Source: Hymenobacter rigui (GTDB taxonomy: Bacteria > Bacteroidota > Bacteroidia > Cytophagales > Hymenobacteraceae). From it: 42,347 nt of DNA. The position numbers and the translations under genes are program-made. Below are positions 1 to 9,708 of this stretch, in pieces. The first letter of the stretch is position 1, and every line of letters starts with the position of its first letter. The notes under the pieces were generated by a model. That model ran no database searches. It was not told where the DNA came from and saw only the letters and a program-made list of their open reading frames with translations. The stretch spans positions 1-42,347 of the forward strand of contig NZ_RWIT01000025.1 in assembly GCF_003944715.1 (NCBI RefSeq), written 5' to 3'.

Positions 1-142
1 CCGGGCGGCGGGGCCGCTGCTGGTGCCCTTGTACTTCACCCTGATGCAGGTGGCCGTCTTCCAGGGCTTCTGGCGCTTTGTGCGCCGGGCCCAGCCCGCC
101 GCCTGGGAAAAAGCCCAGCGCACCGCGCTGGCTACCGCCTGA
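1..142 (+). CDS. C-terminal end of a family 2 glycosyltransferase (5' end outside window)
   Basis: An open frame runs in from the left edge (codons from base 2) and stops with TGA at 140-142. The 46 visible residues include a hydrophobic stretch (LVPLYFTLMQVAVFQGFWRF) followed by WEKAQR. This is the usual tail of membrane-associated GT2 enzymes of the cellulose synthase-like type: a last membrane segment, then a short basic cytoplasmic end. The catalytic domain is outside the window, so the assignment rests on the tail and on the context of a flippase and a second glycosyltransferase just downstream. It is probably the upstream member of the same polysaccharide operon. Confidence 0.6.
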   Translation, partial: RAAGPLLVPLYFTLMQVAVFQGFWRFVRRAQPAAWEKAQRTALATA

Positions 143-174
143 TTCACTCAAACTTGTACTACCCCTCACCGCTG

Positions 175-1557
175 ATGCCCGGATTCCTGCTCCGCTGCCG
201 CCCTTACCTGCGCAACCCGCAGCTGCTGTCGCTGGCCGGCAACCTCGCGGCCTCGGGCTTTACCGTGGCGTCGGTGGCGCTGCTGTTCCGGCTACTGCCC
301 CCGGCCCAGCTCGGGGTCTGGGTGTTTTTTCTGGCCATGCAGGGCCTGATGGAGGCGTTTAGGTCGGGGTGGCTGACCACGGCCTTTATCCGGGCCTACG
401 CCGGCGCGGCCCCGGCCCGGGCGGCCGAAGTGCAGGGGTCGGCTTGGATGCTGGCACTCGTTCTTACCGCCGGCCCCGGTCTGCTGGGGCTGCTGGCTGG
501 TCAGTGGCCCGCCTGGAATGCTTCCCTGAGCCTCGGGCTGTTCCTGCGCTGGTTTCCGCTGCTGCTCGCCCTGACGCTGCCCTCGTTCATGGCCACCTGC
601 ACCCAGCAGGCCGGCCAGCGCTTCGACCGGCTGCTGGGCCTGCGCCTGCTGGGTCAGGTCGCGTTCCTGACCGGTATCGGTGGGCTGCTGCTGCTGGGGC
701 GCGTGTCGCTCCCGGGGGTGGTGTACTGCCAGTTGGGCGCCGCCGCCCTGACCAGCGCCGTGGTGCTCGGGCGGGGCTGGGCGGGACTGTGCAGCCTGCG
801 CCACGGCTCGGCGGCCGGCGTGCGGGAGCTGGCCCGCTTCGGCCGGTACAGCGTGGGCAGCTACATCGGCTCTTACCTGCTGCGCAGCTCCGATACCGTG
901 CTCATTACTCTGCTGCTGGGCCCGGCCGCGCTGGCCGTCTACAACCTGGCGCAGCGCTTTCAAGAGCTCATTGAAATTCCGCTGCGCAGCGTTACGGCCA
1001 CGGCCCTGCCGAGGCTGGCCGCCGCCGCCAACCGCCACGACCGGGCCGGCATGGCGGCGCTGCTGGAGCGGCAGGCCGGGCTGCTTACCTGGCTGCTGCT
1101 GCCCGTGGTGGTGGGCACGGTGCTGCTGGCCGAGGTGCCCATCTCCCTGATCGGGGGGCGGCAGTACCTGGGCACCGAGGCGGCGGGCGTGCTGCGACTC
1201 ACCATCAGCATGGCCGTATTGCTGCCGCTCGACCGGTTTACGGGCCTGGCCCTCGACGTGCTGGGCCGCCCCCAGCTGAACCTGCTGAAAGTGCTGTTGA
1301 TGCTGGCCGTGAACGTGGTTGGGGATTTGGTGGGCATTCACCTTACCCACAGCATCTACGGGGTCGCCCTCGCCAGTCTGCCCACCATTCTGGTTGGGTT
1401 TGTCTTTGGTTTCCGTCTGCTGCGGCGGGATCTGCCGGTGGAAGCCGGCGGCATGCTGCGCGTCGGGTGGCGAGCCGCCGGCCGCCGGCTTGCCCGCCTG
1501 GCGTCCGTGGTTTTCCGCCGCCCCAATCCGTCCACACCTGCGCTGCCCTTGCCATGA
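175..1557 (+). CDS. Oligosaccharide flippase family (Wzx/MATE-like) membrane protein
   Basis: The protein has 460 residues from the ATG at 175. An in-frame TTG at 154 would add seven residues. It is almost entirely hydrophobic, with about twelve predicted membrane segments and short basic loops, and the N-terminal LLSLAGNLAASGF resembles polysaccharide biosynthesis/flippase proteins. Members move lipid-linked glycan units across the inner membrane. Its stop codon overlaps the start of the next glycosyltransferase gene (ATGA, 1554-1557), and a GT2 gene ends 32 bases upstream, so all three are very likely co-transcribed for an exopolysaccharide or surface glycan. The substrate cannot be read from the sequence. 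High GC and absence of frame breaks suggest it is functional. Confidence 0.82.
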   Translation: MPGFLLRCRPYLRNPQLLSLAGNLAASGFTVASVALLFRLLPPAQLGVWVFFLAMQGLMEAFRSGWLTTAFIRAYAGAAPARAAEVQGSAWMLALVLTAGPGLLGLLAGQWPAWNASLSLGLFLRWFPLLLALTLPSFMATCTQQAGQRFDRLLGLRLLGQVAFLTGIGGLLLLGRVSLPGVVYCQLGAAALTSAVVLGRGWAGLCSLRHGSAAGVRELARFGRYSVGSYIGSYLLRSSDTVLITLLLGPAALAVYNLAQRFQELIEIPLRSVTATALPRLAAAANRHDRAGMAALLERQAGLLTWLLLPVVVGTVLLAEVPISLIGGRQYLGTEAAGVLRLTISMAVLLPLDRFTGLALDVLGRPQLNLLKVLLMLAVNVVGDLVGIHLTHSIYGVALASLPTILVGFVFGFRLLRRDLPVEAGGMLRVGWRAAGRRLARLASVVFRRPNPSTPALPLP

Positions 1558-2450
1558 AAATTGCCCACCTGATCCTGGCCCACAAGAACTCCCGGCAGCT
1601 GGGCCGGCTGCTCGGCGCTCTGGCCCACCCTGATGTAACCTGCTACGTGCACCTGGACCGGAAAACGGATGCCGCGCCCTTTCTCTGGCTGGCTAACCGG
1701 TCCCGGGTGCACTTTACCCGCACCCGCAACGCCATTACCTGGGGCGGCTACAGCCAGACCCGTAACACGGTGGAGTGCCTCGGGGAAATCCTGACCCGCG
1801 ACCCGGCCTGCGAGTTTATCAACGTGCTAAGTGGGCAGGATTACCCGCTAGCGCCGCCCGACCGGGCGCTGGCCTTCCTGGCCGGGCGGCGGGGCGAGTC
1901 GTTTCTGGCCACCGAGCCGCCCGGGGGGCCGTGGTGGCAGGCTAACCACGGCCGCCTGAGCCGCTACCACCTCACGGAGTACGCCTTTCCGGGCCGCTAC
2001 CTGGTGCAGCAGGCCCTGAATGCCCTGCTGCCCGCCCGCCGGCTGCCGCTCGCCGGGCCGCTCTACGGCGGCCCCACCTGCAGCTGGTCGACCCTGGCCC
2101 GCCCGGCGGCCCGCTACCTGGTGGATTTTCTGGCGGACCACGCCGATCTGCGCCGCTTTGCCCACCTGACCTGGGGCTCCGATGAGTTTCTGCTGCCCAC
2201 CGTGCTGCTGAACTCGCCGCTGGCCGCCACGGTCAGCAACGACAGCCTGCGCTACATCGACTGGCGGGCGGGCGGGGCCACGCCCAAGCTGCTGACCAGC
2301 GACGATTTGCCCGAGCTGCTGGGCTGCGGCAAGCTCTGGGCTCGTAAGTTCGACATCCACCACGATGCCACCGTGCTCGACTCCCTCGACGTGCTGGCAT
2401 TGGGCCGGCCTCAGGAGCACAGCGCGGGGCCACCGCTTTTCTCGTCCTGA
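1554..2450 (+). CDS. Core-2/I-branching (GT14) beta-1,6-N-acetylglucosaminyltransferase family protein
   Basis: The 298-residue protein starts at the ATG that overlaps the flippase stop codon (ATGA); an upstream in-frame start at 1467 would lie inside the flippase gene. The N-terminus MKIAHLILAHKN and the later LSGQDYPL motif (about residues 89-96) are typical of the bacterial Core-2/I-branching family, which transfers a sugar from a nucleotide donor. The length fits bacterial members. The four-base overlap implies translational coupling with the flippase, placing the enzyme in a surface polysaccharide pathway. The sugar donor and the linkage formed are not determined by the sequence; the family name comes from eukaryotic homologues. 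Confidence 0.82.
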   Translation: MKIAHLILAHKNSRQLGRLLGALAHPDVTCYVHLDRKTDAAPFLWLANRSRVHFTRTRNAITWGGYSQTRNTVECLGEILTRDPACEFINVLSGQDYPLAPPDRALAFLAGRRGESFLATEPPGGPWWQANHGRLSRYHLTEYAFPGRYLVQQALNALLPARRLPLAGPLYGGPTCSWSTLARPAARYLVDFLADHADLRRFAHLTWGSDEFLLPTVLLNSPLAATVSNDSLRYIDWRAGGATPKLLTSDDLPELLGCGKLWARKFDIHHDATVLDSLDVLALGRPQEHSAGPPLFSS

Positions 2451-2488
2451 TCAACGGACCTATCCCTTAGCGAGTGAGCAAGCTGGTG

Positions 2489-2683
2489 CTATTCGTCTTT
2501 CTTCTGAGGGGTGTTGCCTTCATCAGCAGTCTGGGACCCTTCTTGGAGCTGGCTTGCCCAACGTCTTTTGCTCTCGGCTATGAACAAGGATATTTCCCGC
2601 AGCTCATCCTCAGTGGGAGCCATAGATTGAATCAGGCCGGCATCTTCCAGCTCATCATCGTCGCTAAATCGTTTCCTGCGCAT
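2489..2683 (-). CDS. Small charged hypothetical protein
   Basis: An ATG-initiated frame of 64 residues on the minus strand. It is rich in acidic and basic residues (starts MRRKRFSDDDELEDAG) with no membrane segment. It lies convergent to the GT14 gene and divergent from the downstream HxlR-like gene. Its composition looks like a genuine soluble small protein rather than a shadow frame, but no family is recognised and no strong ribosome binding site or terminator supports it. Confidence 0.4.
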   Translation of the reverse strand: MRRKRFSDDDELEDAGLIQSMAPTEDELREISLFIAESKRRWASQLQEGSQTADEGNTPQKKDE

Positions 2684-2867
2684 GATAAAAAATGGAGTTG
2701 GGTGATAGTGGGCTGCAAAAGCTGTTCAGTACCTAGCAATCAGCTCCTATCAAACTACTTGCATCCAGGTGGTTGTTCCTTGTTGATACGAAAATAAGCA
2801 TACATAAATCCTCTACGATGGCCAGGCGCAACGGGCCGGTCGGGGCCGGCAGCTGGGGACGGCCCTA

Positions 2868-3170
2868 GTGCTGTACGGAAAATGGAAGATCCGTCTGTTG
2901 TGGTTTATTTATCAGGGCTTTCAACGGCCCAGCGAGCTGCGGCGCAAAATTCCGGGTGCCACCCGCCGGGTGCTGAATCTGCAGTTGAAGGAGCTGGAAA
3001 GCCACGAGCTGGTGACGAAGGTGATTTATCCGGTGCTGCCGCCGAAAGTGAAGTACTCCCTCACCGAGTTGGGCTACTCCCTCATTCCCGTCATTGGCGC
3101 AATCGGCCAGTGGGCGGACCAGCACGAGGAACGACTTCGGACGCTCATTGCAAAGAGCCTGGAGCCGTAG
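2868..3170 (+). CDS. HxlR-type winged-helix regulator, N-terminally truncated
   Basis: The frame encodes about 100 residues covering most of an HxlR winged helix: GKWKIRLLWF, RPSELRRKIPGATRRVLNLQ and KVKYSLTELGYSL match the recognition helix and wing of the family. Family members normally begin 15-25 residues earlier with a conserved cysteine in a CPV/CTL-type motif. Here the only upstream in-frame sequence is an arginine- and glycine-rich stretch without a good start, and the GTG at 2868 begins directly at the helix. The gene is therefore probably a 5'-truncated remnant, although use of the GTG cannot be excluded. A different, intact HxlR gene lies at 22252-22617. Confidence 0.55.
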   Translation: MLYGKWKIRLLWFIYQGFQRPSELRRKIPGATRRVLNLQLKELESHELVTKVIYPVLPPKVKYSLTELGYSLIPVIGAIGQWADQHEERLRTLIAKSLEP

Positions 3171-4041
3171 CAGTTATATAGTGCATGCCAGGGGCAGTGC
3201 AAAACGTAATTGATTACTGGAATTGGCGACACCTGCATCTACCCCATGACCCGGCAGACAAGCGCCCGGCGGTGGCTGATACATCCCTGTCAGTTCACCC
3301 GTGTGATGCCAGTACGTCAACAGACACAGCGCGTTTGACTTTCCTGATAGAACCCTAAAATACTCGCCCTGCTTCGAGGTAGCGTTTCTTTTAGACTTCC
3401 AGTGAAAGCGCCTGGCCCGCCCGCTCGCGTAACCTCCTAAGCCAAGGCCCAATAGCCAATAAAGCCCAGATTGATGTAATGCTACGGGGGGCGTACAGGG
3501 TAGCCAGCGTGTCTTCGAGCATGGGCCAGCCGACAGCCTTGGGCCAGCAACTGAGCCGGTGCGCCCCCGCAACCTTGATACCTGCCCCCGAAACCGGCCG
3601 CGCCCTATAGCTCATGCGCACCCTCTACATGCTCAACCGCCGACTCGGCCGCGGTACCGTACGTCCCGCCGCCTCTGGTACGGCCACCGGCCAGCCCGCG
3701 CTCTGGTAGGGCAAGGCCCAGTACAAAAGCCAGACGTTTACCACCCGACTGGAGGACATGTTCGTTGTATACTCACGGGGTGCCAGCTGCCGGAAAGGTC
3801 ATCTGGACTGGTTTGTCCGGTAGTTCAGGTACCACTTTCAGGCCCTTAGGCTCAGCACAATGATCAGTCAGGTGGGCACCTGCTTGCGGTTTTTTCAACT
3901 GTTGCCAACTGCCCGCGTCATCTGCTTCAAGCCGCCGTGGTAGCGCCTCAGCCAGAAATCAGGTGCCAGACAAATCAGCAGCACATCTACTGGTTATCTT
4001 TGCCAGCTATCAGATTATGTGTCATCACCTCTGAATCATCG
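3171..4041 (+). other. Gene-poor stretch with decayed coding remnants
   Basis: About 870 bases without an intact gene. From roughly 3630 to 3930 one plus-strand frame reads as protein-like sequence interrupted by three stop codons (for example FVVYSRGASCRKGHL, then VR, stop, FRYHFQALRL), so this looks like a dead gene of unknown family. The minus-strand frame at 3391-3621 is open but not recognised. The last 50 bases hold a promoter-like box for the next gene. Confidence 0.4.
3995..4002 (+). promoter_or_regulatory. Bacteroidota -7 promoter box (TATCTTTG)
   Basis: A perfect match to the TAnnTTTG -7 element of Bacteroidota, 39 bases upstream of the ATG at 4042. No clear TTG -33 element at the usual spacing is seen. 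Confidence 0.5.
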
Positions 4042-6789
4042 ATGGTTCGATATTTCCTCTTTCTACTGTTTCTGCTGCTTATTATCCCTGCTGGGCTCCG
4101 CGCACAGGCTCCTCCGACATGGCAGCAGCTTTCCTCCATTACCCATGTAAATGGAGCCCGCAGCCGGATAACGGCCCAGGATGCGTATGATTGGCAGACT
4201 ATCTATGTAGCCGGAGAGTTTGAGGGAACCATTCAGTTGGGGGGTACCCAATTGACCAGTGCCGGGGGAGTGGATGGGTTCGTTGCCCGCTGGGATCTGT
4301 TTTCGAATTCTTTTACCTGGGCGGCCCGATTTGGGGGAGTGGGCACTGAGCAGGTGGCCGACTTCGAGGTAAATGGTACCCAGGCCTACATAGTCGGCTC
4401 CTTCCGTAGTCCTACCGCCGCTTTCGGCAATCAGTCCCTTGCCCTGACTGGCACGGGGGGCAAGTCCGATGGATTCGTTGTATCGTTGGATGAAGTTGAC
4501 CGGACTCCCTACTTCGCATGGGCGCAATCGGTGCAAGGACCCGAGGAGGAACGCCTCACCAGCATCTACGTCAATGGGCGCCTTCTGGTAGTAGGGGGGG
4601 AATTCTCCAGCGCGACGGCAACGCTCGGCACGTTCAGCCTGACCAACACGGGTGTCGTCGGGAGCCGGGAAGGAATAGTGGCCCTGCTCGACGACAATTC
4701 CGTAGCCGGAAGCTTTCGGTGGGTGCAGGCTGTTACGGGACCCGGCGATGAAAGCGTAACCGCCGTTACCCTACAACCCCGGGGACTGTACTTCGCGGGA
4801 GAGTTTACCAGCTCCCAATGTTTGGTGAACAACCGCTCCCTGACCCATTCGAGCCCCGGCGCGGGACGTGACCTGTTCATGGGGGCCGTAGCCTTGTCGG
4901 GTATTACCATAACCCCTACCTGGGCCTACGCCGTAGGCGGCCCCGGCGATGATCAGGCAAGTAGTATTACTGTCTTCAACGGGCTGGCTCTGACGGGCTC
5001 ATTCCGGGGCCAAAACATCCGGTTCGGCCCCCTGACGCTGACCAACACGGACCCATCGGGCCTCACCTCGGACGCCTTCCTGGTAAAAGCAAGTGATGAT
5101 GGGGTGGGGGCCACGTTTGCCTGGGCCTTGAAAGCGGGGGGCGCCGGCAATGACCGGGGCCGGCGAATACTGCGGTCAAACACCCTGTATTGGGTGGGAG
5201 ATTTTGAGGGTATCGCCACCATCGGCCCGCACCGCCTGACCAGTGCGGGTGCCACCGATGCCTTCATCACCAAAGTGGAGGAGCTCGGCTCGTCAGCCGC
5301 CCCGGCGTGGGCGCAGCGGGCGGGTGGGCCCGGTGCCGACGAAGCTTGCGCAGTGCTTCCCGGTTTCCAGGAACGGTTCTACATGGGGGGTAGTGCTACC
5401 CCGCCGGCGCAGTTCAGCGCCCTTACTTTATCTGGTTCCAGCTCGGCTCCGGTCGGCTACCTGGCGGTTTTGTTTGATATCCCGTCCCTGCGGGTAAGCA
5501 TTACCGGCGATACGCTGGTGTGCACCGGGAGCCAGGTACAGCTAACGGCCCAAGCCTCCCCTACGGTGCAGAGCTACCGCTGGAGTACGGGTGCCACCAC
5601 TCCTTCCATAACTGTCTCGCAGCCCGGCGTATACTCCGTTACCGTAACGTTTAACTCTGGTGAAACCCGTACGGCCCAGCACACGGTGACATCCGCAGCC
5701 CCTGTCATCCGGGTAACCGGTGACACCGTGTTGTGCAGCGGTTCCACCGGTCAGCTGCAGGCCACTGCTGCGGGCGCCACCGCCTGGCGGTGGAATACGG
5801 GCGCTACCACCGCTACGCTATCCATGTTCCAGCCGGGTACCTATACCGTTACCGCCCAATTCGGCAGTGGCTGCACCCGTACCCAACAAGTACTAGTCCG
5901 GCCTGCCTCTCTGACCATTACGGGGCCCGACGCTCTGTGTGCCGGTGCCCCGGCCCTGCTGACGGCCGTAGCCCCCGGCGCTACTGCTTACCGCTGGAAT
6001 ACGGGCGCTACCACCGCGTCTCTGCCCATCACCCAGCCCGGCTCGTACTCCGTCGAGGCCCTGTTTCCTTCCGGGTGCCGGCTTACGGCCTCCTACCAGG
6101 TAAGCGTACCAGCTGCTCGCATTGCGGGGGATTCCGTTGGGTGTGCCGGTCAGCCAGTGCGCCTGCGAGCAACGCAACGCGGCGCCACCGCATATCTGTG
6201 GAATACGGGCGCTGCTGATTCCGTTCTCACCGTCAGCCAGTCAGGTACTTACTCCGTGCTGGTTACGTATGGCAGAGGCTGTCAGCAGTCTGCCCGCCAC
6301 CTTGTACGTATTCTGCCCACTCTTCCGATCCTGTAGTTGGGCGCCGATACTACTGCGTGTGCCGGCACCGATGTGCTGCTTCGGCCCTCATTGCCGGCCC
6401 GGTTGCTGCCTGCTCCCGTTACGTACCGCTGGTCAACGGGGGCTACCACCTCCACGCTGCGCGTGCAGCAGGCTGGTACGTACTCTCTGCAGGTAATTAC
6501 CCGTTGTGGGGTGCAGACCGCCAGCCGCCAGGTGACGTTTACTCCCTGCCTAACCGTCCCAAACATCATCACGCCTGACGGTGATGGCTACAATGACGAA
6601 TTTAAGGTTGACGGACTGCAGGGGGCCTGGACGCTCTGTCTGTTCAACCGTTGGGGGCGGAAGGTGTACGAGACGGTCGCATACCGCAACGATTGGGGGA
6701 GGGATGCTGCGCCTGGGATATATTACTATCAACTTTCTCAATCAGCCGCCGGCGCCGTCTACCGGGGCTGGCTCACGGTTATTCGGTAG
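4042..6789 (+). pseudogene. Type IX-secreted repeat protein with type B (CHU_C) sorting domain, broken by an in-frame TAG
   Basis: Starts at the ATG at 4042, with a signal peptide of the MVRYFLFLLFLLLIIP type ending in LRAQA. Residues about 25-485 hold repeats of the kind YVAGEFEGTIQLGG followed by DGFVARWD (SBBP-like). About five Ig/PKD-like modules follow, each with a YRWSTGATT or YRWNTGATT core. The frame stops at TAG 6334-6336 but continues without any shift from 6337 to 6789. That part encodes another YRWSTGATT module and a C-terminal domain containing NIITPDGDGYNDEFKV and IYYYQL, which is the gliding-motility-associated type B sorting signal. In this family the last domain is needed for export and anchoring by the type IX system, so the truncated product (764 residues) should not be sorted. 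A single amber mutation or a sequencing error explains it equally well. Confidence 0.85.
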
Positions 6790-7073
6790 GTCCAGCCCTG
6801 ATGGCGGAGTACTGCCCCAGGGCTTCCGGCCATGCTGCCCGCCAGTACGCATAGGCTGCACATAGCTGGTTGATTTCTACTCGGTAGATCAGAGAGCTAT
6901 TCTGAATAGCAGAATGGCTACCCGCTCGGGTGGCTGTTCCGTCCGGCTGGTATATACCTTTCCCAGCGCGTACGCTTGTACTCTGTTGAGCCTACCCAAT
7001 AGCTGTCATACCCCTTACTGGTCGCTGAATCATTCTCTTGGCCTGTTGCCATACCCGCTACCTGTCCACCACC

Positions 7074-8174
7074 ATGAAATTTGCCTTTTCTATCTATTGC
7101 TTTGCGCTGTTGCTTTGGTGTCATTCCGCGCTGGCGCAGCCGACCATCCCCGCTGATCGGGCTGCGCAAGTCATTTCCCCCACAGTTGTTACGGTTGCCG
7201 GTACGGCCAAGCAGGCCGGCAGCGCCGACGGCTTCGGGCCTGCTGCTCGCTTTAGCCGGCCCATGGGTATTGCCCTGGCCCCGGACGGCACGCTCTACGT
7301 GGCCGACACCAACAACCACACGATTCGCCGAATCACCCCGGCCGGTATGGTAACCACCTTCGCCGGGACGGCGGGGGCTCAGGGCAGCGCCGACGGCGTC
7401 GGGGCGGCTGCCCGGTTCAACTCCCCGGTCGGTCTCGCTTTGGACGCTCAGGGGGTGCTGTACGTCACCGACGCGGAAAACCAGACCATCCGAAAAATCA
7501 CGCCGGCGGGCGTGGTCACTACGTTAGCTGGTAGAGTAGGCACGAAAGGAAATGCCGACGGACCCGGGGAGCAGGCCCGCTTCCATTACCCGCACGGCAT
7601 TGCCGTAACGGCCAGCGGGATTATCTACGTAACCGACACCGACAACCACACCATCCGACGCATTACAGCTATTGGAGAGGTAACCACGGTAGCCGGTACC
7701 GCCGGTAAGAAAGGTGCGGCAGACGGGGTGGGAGCGGCGGCGCGCTTCTTTCGTCCCTCGGGCCTGGCTGTCAACGCGGCGGGCACCCTCTTCGTGGTCG
7801 ACAACGGCAATCATACCATCCGCACCATTTCCGTGTCCGGTGACGTGCGTACGCTGGCCGGCGTGGCCGGCAAGGCTGGCTGCACCGATGGCTCGGGGAC
7901 TGCCGCACGCTTCGATTGGCCTAACGGTATTGCCCTGGATGCGGCCGGCACCTTGTACGTGGCCGATAACGTCAATTCTACCGTGCGCCGCCTCACCCTC
8001 ACTGGCGAAACCACCACCCTGGCGGGCAGCCCCCGCAGTTGGGGCAGCCAGGACGGCAGCGGCCCGGAGGCCCGGTTCGAGTTTCCCTTCGGGGTAGCCC
8101 TTACCGCCGATGGCACCACGCTCTATGTAACGGACACCAAAAACCAGTTGATTCGCCGCATTTCGCTGAACTAA
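7074..8174 (+). CDS. Secreted NHL-repeat beta-propeller protein
   Basis: 366 residues from the ATG at 7074, chosen because it starts a clear signal peptide (MKFAFSIYCFALLLWCHSALAQ). The rest consists of about six NHL repeats of roughly 55 residues, each with the pattern PxGIAxDxxGTLYVADTNNHTIR followed by a TTLAG or TTVAG strand and a spacer of the ADGxGxAARF type. NHL propellers are binding or scaffold modules, and a few are lyases, but no catalytic motif is visible here. No C-terminal sorting domain is present, so the protein is probably periplasmic or a lipid-independent secreted protein. It stands alone, 284 bases after the broken type IX protein and in the same orientation. Confidence 0.85.
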   Translation: MKFAFSIYCFALLLWCHSALAQPTIPADRAAQVISPTVVTVAGTAKQAGSADGFGPAARFSRPMGIALAPDGTLYVADTNNHTIRRITPAGMVTTFAGTAGAQGSADGVGAAARFNSPVGLALDAQGVLYVTDAENQTIRKITPAGVVTTLAGRVGTKGNADGPGEQARFHYPHGIAVTASGIIYVTDTDNHTIRRITAIGEVTTVAGTAGKKGAADGVGAAARFFRPSGLAVNAAGTLFVVDNGNHTIRTISVSGDVRTLAGVAGKAGCTDGSGTAARFDWPNGIALDAAGTLYVADNVNSTVRRLTLTGETTTLAGSPRSWGSQDGSGPEARFEFPFGVALTADGTTLYVTDTKNQLIRRISLN

Positions 8175-8666
8175 GCCGACAGCAGCGGTAATTTGAGCTT
8201 GCGCCCTTCAGTGTATTTGCCAACCATGTCCCTCTCCCGACTCTCGCAAATGCTCCCTCCGCTCGCCAACTTCTGTTGATCTACTCTGCACCACCTCAGC
8301 TTGCCCGGCAAATTTTCCCAAACTTGAACGCCGCTACGGGTCCATTTTAGCCGCTTATTCGTGCTATGGAGCAAGCTACCCCGCTTATTGTTTTCTGTGA
8401 TTATACCCACTTCTTAACCCGGTGCACAATCCGCTTCCCGTCCCCTCGAAGCCAAACGCTCGGCAATCCTGGGTGAGATGCCCTGGTTAGTCCACCAAAA
8501 AGGTGGTAAAGGCCTGAAAAGATACGGCTTACTGGGACATTTCGGCTGCCAGAAGCGCAACGGGGCCAACCTCCGCCTAATGCCCGGAACTATTAACCGA
8601 ACGCCACCCCACCGGATATCACGTCCTGAGCATGAGTCTCAAACTCAGCCAGCGCGTCCGCAGTTA
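8175..8666. other. Intergenic, no gene recognised
   Basis: About 490 bases between the NHL gene and the convergent sigma-factor partner gene. Frames here are short and unlike any family I recognise. Confidence 0.4.
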
Positions 8667-9023
8667 CTACTTTCTCATTGAATTTACCGGCGACGAAAGC
8701 CCCAGGGTCGGCAGCTGCTTCCAGTGATGTTCCAGCAGCCAGAGTACCCCACCCGTGCCCAGTACCACCGCTACCGAGCAGGTGACCGGCACGACGGACA
8801 CCCGGAAAGGCAGCAGACACACCGCCAGCGCCAGCAGGCCGGCCAGTACCAGCAGAATTGCGCGGCCCACCCACATACCGGCCTGGTAGGGCGGAGCGGG
8901 GGGCGTAGCGTAGCGGGCAACCACCTGTTGGGTAAGCATAGTGGCAAACTCGGGGGAGGGCTCGTCCAGGCCGTGGGCATGCAGGAGCTCTTTGAGTGGA
9001 TCGGAGGGCGGCAGTGGGCTCAT
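8667..9023 (-). CDS. Small two-helix membrane protein, possible anti-sigma partner
   Basis: 118 residues, starting four bases after the stop of the sigma factor gene, so the two are surely one operon. The first 45 residues are soluble and polar (MSPLPPSDPLKELL...), followed by two adjacent membrane segments around residues 50-70 and 77-96 and a short tail. A membrane protein encoded directly after an ECF sigma factor is commonly its anti-sigma factor, but the N-terminal region lacks a recognisable zinc-binding anti-sigma motif. The anti-sigma role is an inference from position. Confidence 0.7.
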   Translation of the reverse strand: MSPLPPSDPLKELLHAHGLDEPSPEFATMLTQQVVARYATPPAPPYQAGMWVGRAILLVLAGLLALAVCLLPFRVSVVPVTCSVAVVLGTGGVLWLLEHHWKQLPTLGLSSPVNSMRK

Positions 9024-9027
9024 GGGG

Positions 9028-9612
9028 CTAGAGGAGGTGCTTGAATTCGGTGGGGAGCAGGTCGGTCAGAGCCTGCTCCAGCTGCTTGCGGCTGCGCAGC
9101 AGCTGCATCTTAACGGCCGAGGTTTTCTTGTCCAGGATAACGCAGAGCTCGGCGATACTCTGCTCGCCCAAATAATGCAGGGTGAGTACCAGCGCATCTT
9201 CCGGGGGCAGGCGGGCCAGCGCGAGCGTGAGGTACTTGCGCTGGTCGGCCCGACGTACGGCCTCCCAGCCATCCGCGGTGGCCGTTGGCTCCATCACCGG
9301 GTCAGCCTCCGGCGGTAGGTCAACCAGCGGCGGGCGGCTGCGCTTCTTGGACAGGGCCGTGTTGTAGACAATGCGGTAGAGCCAGGTGGAGAATTTGGCG
9401 GCCCGCCTGAATTCGCTGAGGCCGGTAAAGGCTTTCAAGAACGCGTCCTGCACCACCTCCTCGGCATCCTGCCGGTTGCCCACCACGCGCAGCGCCACCG
9501 TGTAGGCCAGGGCCTGGTGGCGGCGCACGAGCTGGCTGAGGGCCTGGGCCTGGCCCTGGGCCGCCTGGCGCAGCAGCCGGTCGTCGGCGGAAGGAGGGGA
9601 GAAGAAATCCAT
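9028..9612 (-). CDS. ECF-type RNA polymerase sigma-70 factor
   Basis: 194 residues with both sigma domains. Region 2 spans about residues 22-90, with the DAEEVVQDAFLKAF core, the helix FSTWLYRIVYNTA and a basic end. Region 4 spans about residues 128-185, with LPPEDALVLTLHYLGEQS and a recognition-helix region ending in KMQLLRSRKQL. Length and order fit ECF factors, which direct RNA polymerase to stress or envelope promoters. It is the first gene of a two-gene operon with a membrane protein, and it is divergent from a DUF6249-like gene. The inverted repeat at 9644-9660 in the shared promoter may control both. Confidence 0.92.
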   Translation of the reverse strand: MDFFSPPSADDRLLRQAAQGQAQALSQLVRRHQALAYTVALRVVGNRQDAEEVVQDAFLKAFTGLSEFRRAAKFSTWLYRIVYNTALSKKRSRPPLVDLPPEADPVMEPTATADGWEAVRRADQRKYLTLALARLPPEDALVLTLHYLGEQSIAELCVILDKKTSAVKMQLLRSRKQLEQALTDLLPTEFKHLL

Positions 9613-9643
9613 GCGAAGGCTTAGACGCCGATTGTCCCGGTCT

Positions 9644-9660
9644 GGTCACACCATGTGACC
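9644..9660. promoter_or_regulatory. Inverted repeat in the divergent sigma/DUF6249 promoter
   Basis: Perfect 7-bp arms, GGTCACA and TGTGACC, separated by CCA, lie 32 bases upstream of the sigma gene start and 49 bases upstream of the divergent gene. This is a good candidate operator; no binding protein can be named. Confidence 0.45.
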
Positions 9661-9708
9661 GAACCCGGGCCACCCGCGTCTAAGCGCAAACCTCTTCTGC
9701 TTTTGCTC

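Noticed and set aside
292..1350. Long minus-strand frame opposite the flippase gene
   Set aside because: High-GC shadow frame with glutamine- and histidine-rich low-complexity translation; the plus-strand flippase is clear.
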